Below, in pieces: positions 1 to 4,563 of a DNA stretch of 6,867 bases. The stretch's first letter is position 1. Each line of letters begins with the position of its first letter. Source of the DNA: Chitinophagaceae bacterium (GTDB taxonomy: Bacteria > Bacteroidota > Bacteroidia > Chitinophagales > Chitinophagaceae); contig CANKNL010000164.1 of NCBI GenBank assembly GCA_947483345.1, positions 1 through 6,867 of the forward strand. The letters run 5' to 3'. A model generated the notes under the pieces. That model was not told where the DNA came from. It worked only from the letters and a program-made list of their open reading frames with translations, and ran no database searches. The translations under genes and the position numbers were made by a program.

Positions 1-1
1 A

Positions 2-1951
2 ACGCTTCGCATTTTTCATATTATTCCTGATATTAAAGAACCGAAAACTGTTTTTTACCTGACCACACAAACGGGTTGGTATAAATACAATGCGGTTACT
101 GAAACCATTACTGAGCATCAATTACCGGATGATAAAAATATGTTGCTTAAAAATATAAACGAATGTATTAATGATGGAAGGAACTACTGGTTTACATCGA
201 TGCAGGGTTTTGGGTATTATGATATTTATAATAACAGGTTATTCAACCTGAGTCAGCATACATTTTCGGCATCGGGACAAAAGATCACCAATGCAATTGT
301 AAAGGCAACGGAAACAAATTATTGGATTACGCTAAGAAGAAGTGGCATTTTGGTCTATAACAGGCTTACGCAAAAAGACACCGTTATTTTTGGCGATAAA
401 ACGAAGCCGGATAATATGTATGGCAATTCGATTAATGATATGCAAATGGGGATGGATGGCCATGTCTGGTTTACAGGAAAAAATAAATTATACCGGGTAG
501 ATCCGACAAATTTTTCTTATAAAACTTTTACGGCTCCCCCAACAGGTGAACGGGTTGCTGAAACAAAGACATCGCCATTCAGTATTTGTTTTACCAGAAA
601 CGGAAGGCTATTGGTGTGCAGCCATCTTCGTATCTATGAGTTTAAAAATGACCGTTTAATAACTGTTTACCCAGCTAAGGGGTTCAGTAATTTTTTAATC
701 GAAAAAATAAACGAAGATTTAGAAAATAATCTGTGGGTGCATGCAGACGAAGGTGTTTTTAAAACCGACAGTACTTTTTCTCACTGGGAAGCCATGAACA
801 ACCTGCCCGGTTGGGAATATAATACCAGTATTACAGAAATTAATGCAGATCATCCGGGTGATATATTATTTTCATCCGATGCCAGGCTGGGGGTATTAAA
901 AGAAAATCTTTTACAAAAAAGTGTAAAACCATTACCCGTGATTATAAATCGGGTTCGATATGGCGAGCATGAAAATTACCTGGTACCATTACAAAAAGCA
1001 GGTATTAAAAGTTCGTATAAAGATGCGATTGAAATAGACTTATCGCCGGTTAATTTTATTGATGAAAAAGAAAATGAGATACACTATCGCTTAAGTGGAT
1101 GGGATAATGAGTGGAAAATATTGAGTGCCGCTTCTGTTATACGTTACGAACAATTGCCCCCTGGTGATTATAGTTTTGTAGCCAAAGCTGTAAATGCAGC
1201 TGGCATGGAAAGTGCAGAAACAACAATGGCCTTTACAGTGATGCCGCTATTTTACCGCAGCTGGTGGTTCATCAGCCTGTTGGTGATTGTTTTGGCTGGC
1301 ACTTTATTTTTATTTTACCGGCTCAGGTTAAAAAAAGCACAGGAGCTGGAGAGGATTAGAGCCAGGATTGCATCAGACCTGCACGACGATATTGGAGCCA
1401 CATTAAGTTCCATCTCACTGTACAGCCAGGCTGTAAAAAATCAATTGAAAGAAAAAAACCCACAACTCGAAAGTGTGCTGGATAAAATGGGTGAAAACAG
1501 CCGCGAAATGGTGACCAGTATGAGCGATATCGTATGGGCCATAAACCCCGATAATGATGATGGCGCCAAACTGATCAGCCGGATGGAAAGCTATGCTACT
1601 GATATGTGTGCAGTAAAAAATATGCATTTGCAATTTCATGTAAATGACAAATTGAATACGGTCATACTACCGCTTGAGCACCGGAAAAACATCTATCTTA
1701 TTTTTAAGGAAGCCATCAATAATGCCGTAAAATATGCCTGTGCTGCAAATGTGGTTGTGCAAATTGAATGGCAACATAAAAAACTGTCGGTATCCATAGC
1801 AGATGATGGCATAGGGTTTAATGAAGCCACTGTTATAAAAGGCAATGGATTAAAAAACCTGTATACCAGGGCTAAAGAAATAAAAGGAGCCGTTACGATT
1901 GATAGTGTTGACGGAAAAGGAACAACGGTTACTTTAATATGCATTATTTAA
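2..1951 (+). CDS. Sensor histidine kinase with beta-propeller and Y_Y_Y periplasmic sensor (5' partial)
   Basis: The reading frame is open from the first bases, so the gene starts before the window; the ATG at 140 is internal. Counting the codon at base 2 as residue 1, 649 residues are visible. Residues 1 to about 300 hold blades of a two-component-regulator beta-propeller (repeated YWFT/YWIT/VWFT/LWVH strands). A Y_Y_Y domain follows (about 308-415; YRLSGWDNEW and LPPGDYSF). One membrane helix spans about 420-442 (SWWFISLLVIVLAGTLFLFY). The HisKA_3-type H-box is DLHDDIGATLSSI with phospho-acceptor His461 (codon at 1382). The HATPase shows the N-box EAINNAVKYA (N573, N574), DDGIGF (601-606) and GNGLKNL (from 614). 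The family senses an envelope signal, autophosphorylates on His and passes phosphate to a partner regulator, here almost certainly the next gene. Full-length relatives are commonly near 1000 residues. No REC or AraC domain is fused, unlike the hybrid systems. It ends with tandem stops TAA TAG. The ligand cannot be read from the sequence. Confidence 0.96.
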   Translation, partial: TLRIFHIIPDIKEPKTVFYLTTQTGWYKYNAVTETITEHQLPDDKNMLLKNINECINDGRNYWFTSMQGFGYYDIYNNRLFNLSQHTFSASGQKITNAIVKATETNYWITLRRSGILVYNRLTQKDTVIFGDKTKPDNMYGNSINDMQMGMDGHVWFTGKNKLYRVDPTNFSYKTFTAPPTGERVAETKTSPFSICFTRNGRLLVCSHLRIYEFKNDRLITVYPAKGFSNFLIEKINEDLENNLWVHADEGVFKTDSTFSHWEAMNNLPGWEYNTSITEINADHPGDILFSSDARLGVLKENLLQKSVKPLPVIINRVRYGEHENYLVPLQKAGIKSSYKDAIEIDLSPVNFIDEKENEIHYRLSGWDNEWKILSAASVIRYEQLPPGDYSFVAKAVNAAGMESAETTMAFTVMPLFYRSWWFISLLVIVLAGTLFLFYRLRLKKAQELERIRARIASDLHDDIGATLSSISLYSQAVKNQLKEKNPQLESVLDKMGENSREMVTSMSDIVWAINPDNDDGAKLISRMESYATDMCAVKNMHLQFHVNDKLNTVILPLEHRKNIYLIFKEAINNAVKYACAANVVVQIEWQHKKLSVSIADDGIGFNEATVIKGNGLKNLYTRAKEIKGAVTIDSVDGKGTTVTLICII

Positions 1952-1954
1952 TAG

Positions 1955-1998
1955 ATAAATAAAACCTATCCGATCTGCATGATCCTTGTTTTATTTAT
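1955..1998. terminator. AT-rich perfect inverted repeat after the kinase gene, possible terminator or attenuator
   Basis: ATAAATAAAAC (1955-1965) is exactly the reverse complement of GTTTTATTTAT (1988-1998), giving an 11-bp stem with a 22-nt loop, starting one base after the tandem stop codons. The right arm is T-rich, as in an intrinsic terminator, but the stem has only one G-C pair and would be weak. It may end or attenuate kinase transcription, or be a protein-binding dyad. The repeat is seen directly; its function is inferred. Confidence 0.4.
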
Positions 1999-2003
1999 AT
2001 CAC

Positions 2004-2045
2004 CCTAATTGGCGATACGGGGTAACGAACTAATAAATCATCTTT
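2004..2045 (+). promoter_or_regulatory. Leader of the response regulator gene with a TTGGCGATAC element
   Basis: The sequence CCC-N3-TTGGCGATAC (2003-2018) lies about 28 bases before the regulator ATG. The same CCC-N3-TTGGCGATAC pattern is upstream of the next gene (2698-2713), and TTGGCGATA recurs upstream of the fourth gene (4510-4518). No convincing Bacteroidota -7 box (TAnnTTTG) or Shine-Dalgarno sequence is visible here. It is a candidate operator or promoter element that would make the regulator autoregulated. The role is inferred, and a further copy inside the kinase gene (390-398) weakens specificity. Confidence 0.3.
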
Positions 2046-2690
2046 ATGGTTGAAATTAAAAAAATGAAGATTGCGATTTTTGAAGACAATAAAAAATACA
2101 GGGAGAGCCTAGAGTTTGTTATAGTAACCTGTAATGATATGGAGCTCTGCGGTTCTTTTGAAGATACTACCAGGTTGTTACAAAAAATAGAAGCCCTGCA
2201 ACCCGATGTGGTATTGATGGATATTAATATTCCCGGTTTAAATGGCATTGAAGCCGTAAAGGAAATAAAAGAAAATTTCCCACAAATACAAGTGTGCATG
2301 CAAACCGTGTTTGAAGATGCCGATAAAATTTTTGCATCATTGTGCAATGGTGCATCCGGTTATATTTTAAAAAATACGCCACCCGATAAAATATTACAGG
2401 CTATACGGGAAGTGGCAGAAGGCGGTTCTTTTTTTACACCGTCGGTGGCTAAAAAAGTATTATATAATTTTCAGCAGCAGGCCCAACAGGGCGAATACAT
2501 ACAGCTTACCGAAAAAGAAAAAGAAGTTTTAAGATACCTGGTAGATGGCCTTAGTTATAAGATGATTGCGGGTAAAGTAAATGTTAGTTTTCATACCATA
2601 CATACCCATATAGGTAATATTTATGGGAAGCTGCATGTAAACAGCAAAGGCGAAGCTATTAATAAAGCCATGAGGAATAAGCTGGTTTAA
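2046..2690 (+). CDS. NarL/FixJ (LuxR-type) response regulator transcription factor
   Basis: This 214-residue cytoplasmic DNA-binding regulator is the normal family length. The receiver domain covers about 7-125: acidic pair E13-D14, phospho-acceptor D59 in VVLMDINIPGLNG, T87 and K109 of the conserved switch set. A Gln (Q86) precedes T87 where hydrophobic residues are usual. After a Gln-rich linker (143-148), a LuxR-type helix-turn-helix spans about 152-214: LTEKEKEVLRYLVDGLSYKMIA, with a recognition helix near 181-193 and the family-typical NIYGKLHV. Met7 (2064) is an alternative start that would put the receiver strand KIAIFEDN at the very N-terminus; neither start has a clear ribosome binding site. 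It lies 94 bases after the kinase and is its likely phosphotransfer partner. The two fibre genes directly downstream are the obvious candidate targets, which is inference from position and shared leader motifs. Confidence 0.95.
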   Translation: MVEIKKMKIAIFEDNKKYRESLEFVIVTCNDMELCGSFEDTTRLLQKIEALQPDVVLMDINIPGLNGIEAVKEIKENFPQIQVCMQTVFEDADKIFASLCNGASGYILKNTPPDKILQAIREVAEGGSFFTPSVAKKVLYNFQQQAQQGEYIQLTEKEKEVLRYLVDGLSYKMIAGKVNVSFHTIHTHIGNIYGKLHVNSKGEAINKAMRNKLV

Positions 2691-2693
2691 TAT

Positions 2694-2757
2694 CTCCCCC
2701 GTTTTGGCGATACCAACAATCCGTTATTTATTACATATTTGGTGACAAATATTTTTT
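2694..2757 (+). promoter_or_regulatory. Leader/promoter region of the first fibre gene, duplicated before the second
   Basis: This block aligns without gaps to 4500-4563 (offset 1806; about 53 of 64 bases identical by hand). Conserved parts are a C-rich start, GTTTTGGCGATA (2701-2712), and a CATATTTGG-GACAAAT block (2734-2750) that ends seven bases before the ATG. CATATTTG at 2734-2741 matches the Bacteroidota -7 consensus TAnnTTTG in all but one specified base. The TTTG at 2703-2706 could be a -33 box, but the 27-base spacing is longer than usual. No Shine-Dalgarno sequence is present. Promoter function is inferred. Confidence 0.4.
2735..2752. promoter_or_regulatory. 18-bp dyad ATATTTG-N4-CAAATAT, candidate operator
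   Basis: The seven-base arms (2735-2741 and 2746-2752) are perfect reverse complements around GTGA. The dyad overlaps the putative -7 box and ends five bases before the start codon. The copy before the second fibre gene (4541-4558) keeps the inner five-base arms with one mismatch outside. Size and symmetry suit a dimeric helix-turn-helix regulator. A short mRNA hairpin near the start codon is the alternative. Confidence 0.35.
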
Positions 2758-4497
2758 ATGAAAAAAATAACCGGGTTGCTGATCTGTATACTGCTGATGC
2801 AGCATTTTTCTGCTAAGGCACAATCCTTTGCTATTAATATTGACGGAACTCCTGCTGATGCCAGTGCCTTATTAGATGTAAAATCAACTAACAAAGGATT
2901 GTTGATGCCGCGTATGACGTTGATACAAAAAAATGCTATTTTACTTCCGGCCACGGGACTTTTGGTGTATCAAACAGATGGAACCATTGGTTTGTATGAA
3001 AATAATGGAACACCCGCTGTTCCAAACTGGCAATTGGTTTTGTCATCTTCTAATGCCTGGAGTTTAACCGGAAATACCGGCACCAACCCAGCAAATAACT
3101 TTATAGGAACTATTGATAACCAACCTCTTCGTTTCCGAAGTAATAATATCTGGAGTGGGGAAATCAACACAGCAACGAATTCCGTAAGTCTGGGATGGAA
3201 TAGCCTGAGCAACAATACTGGGGGAACTAATACCGCGATGGGATCCCAATCTATGCGGTATAATTCGGGCTCTTATAATAGTGCGTTGGGAAGTACAAGC
3301 CTTTATAATAATTCCGGCTCTTATAATACAGCCCTGGGGTATTATGCATTATCTTTAAATATTTCAGGATATAATAATGCTGCAACAGGAGTCAATGCTA
3401 TGCAAAAAAATACCTTTGGATATTATAATGCTGCAAATGGTCCATTTTCACTTTCTGAAAACACCACAGGAAACTATAATACTGCCATGGGAGGTCTAGC
3501 TCTTATAACCAATAAATATGGCTCTAACAATACAGCTATTGGGGCTTATGCTGATGTAAGGGATTCCAGTTATTCAAATGCTACTGCCATTGGTGCAAGA
3601 TCTGCCGTGAATTGCAATAATTGTTTAGTGTTGGGATCAGTGAATGGTATAAATGGAGCTACCTCCAATGTGAATGTTGGAATTGGAACAACTAATCCAA
3701 TTGTACCACTCAATTTTTCTACTGCTTTGGGTGATAAGATCGCACTCTGGAGCAATGGGACCACACATTACGGGTTTGGAATACAGCCCTCCCTGTTACA
3801 GGTTTATACAGAATACAATGGTGCTGATATTGCCTTTGGTTATGGTAACAGTGCTGCTTTTACAGAAAATGTAAGGTTTAGAGGGAATGGATTTGTAGGG
3901 ATAGGAGTATACCCGGTAGCAAAATTACAAATTTCCGGAAGTGAGACTTCTACCCATGGTCTGGCTGCTGCCATACAATTAAGAAATACAGCTTCTGCTA
4001 ATAGCTGGACCCTCCGTGCAGGAGCCACAGGTACCGCCACCCCGGTTGATGGATTCAGCATTGGAGATAATACTGCTTACCGTTTAGTGATCAACAGTGC
4101 AGGTAATGTAGGAATTAACACCCCAACGCCAGCTGCTATGCTGGATGTGGCTGGTAATGCAGCAGTCAGTACAAATCTTACTGTTCAAAGCGGTATGGGC
4201 ATCATCCGAAATATCAGTGGCATTCAATTAAAAAAATTAAGTACAGCAGTCCCGGTTAATGTAAGCCTTCCTCCCAGTATGTATTCTACATTTACTGTTA
4301 CATGGCCCCAGATTTTTAGCGTGGGAAGTATAGAAGCCTATGTAGGGAATGTTATATCTGGTAGTTTCTTTAATGAAGTCATCATGTCAGTTACTTCAGT
4401 AACCACGACCGGTGCAGTTTTACATGTATATAATCCCACAAGCTCACAATGGCCTTTAAATTATACAGTGAATGTAATCGCCATTGGCCCACAATAA
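2758..4497 (+). CDS. Secreted beta-roll repeat fibre protein with H-type-lectin-like C-terminus
   Basis: This complete 579-residue protein has a Sec signal peptide (KK, hydrophobic core, SAKA|Q cleavage after residue 21) and no lipobox. Residues 29-95 form a Bacteroidota fibre head (DASALLDVKSTNKGLL, GLYENNGT, NWQLV). Residues 143-280 are a YadA/Hep_Hag-like array of 16-17-residue units (NTALG..SLYNNSGSY), ending in CxxC (C286, C289). VGIGTTNP-type motifs recur near 307, 380 and 451. Residues about 510-579 (FTVTWPQIF... ending VNVIAIG) resemble H-type lectin folds. The family pattern suggests a trimeric envelope or surface fibre that binds glycans or surfaces. No peptidase_S74 chaperone, YadA membrane anchor or type IX CTD is visible, so its route to the surface is unclear. 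The start is fixed by the signal peptide and by a leader matching its tandem paralogue. Calling it an adhesin is inference. Confidence 0.93.
   Translation: MKKITGLLICILLMQHFSAKAQSFAINIDGTPADASALLDVKSTNKGLLMPRMTLIQKNAILLPATGLLVYQTDGTIGLYENNGTPAVPNWQLVLSSSNAWSLTGNTGTNPANNFIGTIDNQPLRFRSNNIWSGEINTATNSVSLGWNSLSNNTGGTNTAMGSQSMRYNSGSYNSALGSTSLYNNSGSYNTALGYYALSLNISGYNNAATGVNAMQKNTFGYYNAANGPFSLSENTTGNYNTAMGGLALITNKYGSNNTAIGAYADVRDSSYSNATAIGARSAVNCNNCLVLGSVNGINGATSNVNVGIGTTNPIVPLNFSTALGDKIALWSNGTTHYGFGIQPSLLQVYTEYNGADIAFGYGNSAAFTENVRFRGNGFVGIGVYPVAKLQISGSETSTHGLAAAIQLRNTASANSWTLRAGATGTATPVDGFSIGDNTAYRLVINSAGNVGINTPTPAAMLDVAGNAAVSTNLTVQSGMGIIRNISGIQLKKLSTAVPVNVSLPPSMYSTFTVTWPQIFSVGSIEAYVGNVISGSFFNEVIMSVTSVTTTGAVLHVYNPTSSQWPLNYTVNVIAIGPQ
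3184..3597 (+). repeat. Short beta-roll repeat array in the first fibre gene
   Basis: About eight tandem coding units lie at residues 143-275, the first three of 16 residues (48 bp) and the next five of 17 (51 bp), followed by a final TAIG half-unit. The consensus is N-T-A-x-G-x-x-(A/S)-L-x-x-N-(T/S)-x-G-x-x. The protein pattern is conserved but the DNA copies are diverged, so it is an old array. Gly codons by hand in 3105-3600 are mostly GGA (10 GGA, 4 GGG, 3 GGC, 3 GGT). Confidence 0.85.
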
Positions 4498-4499
4498 AC

Positions 4500-4563
4500 C
4501 TCCCACGTTTTGGCGATATAAATAACCAGATATTTACTTCATATTTGGAGACAAATGTTTTTT
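4500..4563 (+). promoter_or_regulatory. Leader/promoter region of the second fibre gene
   Basis: This is the duplicated counterpart of 2694-2757 and begins three bases after the upstream stop codon. It keeps CGTTTTGGCGATA (4506-4518), CATATTTGG (4540-4548) and GACAAAT (4550-4556). The dyad 4541-4558 keeps ATTTG-GAGA-CAAAT, with one mismatch in the extended arms. The substitutions fall mainly between these two blocks, which suggests both are selected. The presence of its own leader suggests the gene can be transcribed independently of its upstream paralogue. Confidence 0.4.

Noticed and set aside
140..142. ATG at 140 as the start of the kinase gene
   Set aside because: The same frame is open with propeller-like sequence back to base 2, so this Met is internal and the gene begins outside the window.
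2785..2787. Cys10 in the signal peptide as a lipoprotein cleavage site
   Set aside because: It lies in the middle of the hydrophobic core and lacks a lipobox; cleavage after SAKA at residue 21 fits a normal signal peptidase I site.
2724..2954. Minus-strand open frame with a similar counterpart at 4539-4760
   Set aside because: Both are antisense to the duplicated 5' ends of the fibre genes; their similarity only reflects that duplication.
4400..4497. Type IX secretion CTD or peptidase_S74 self-cleaving chaperone at the end of the first fibre
   Set aside because: No CTD-type conserved Gly/Lys pattern and no S74 catalytic Ser-Lys motif is seen; the protein ends in an IAIGPQ strand.
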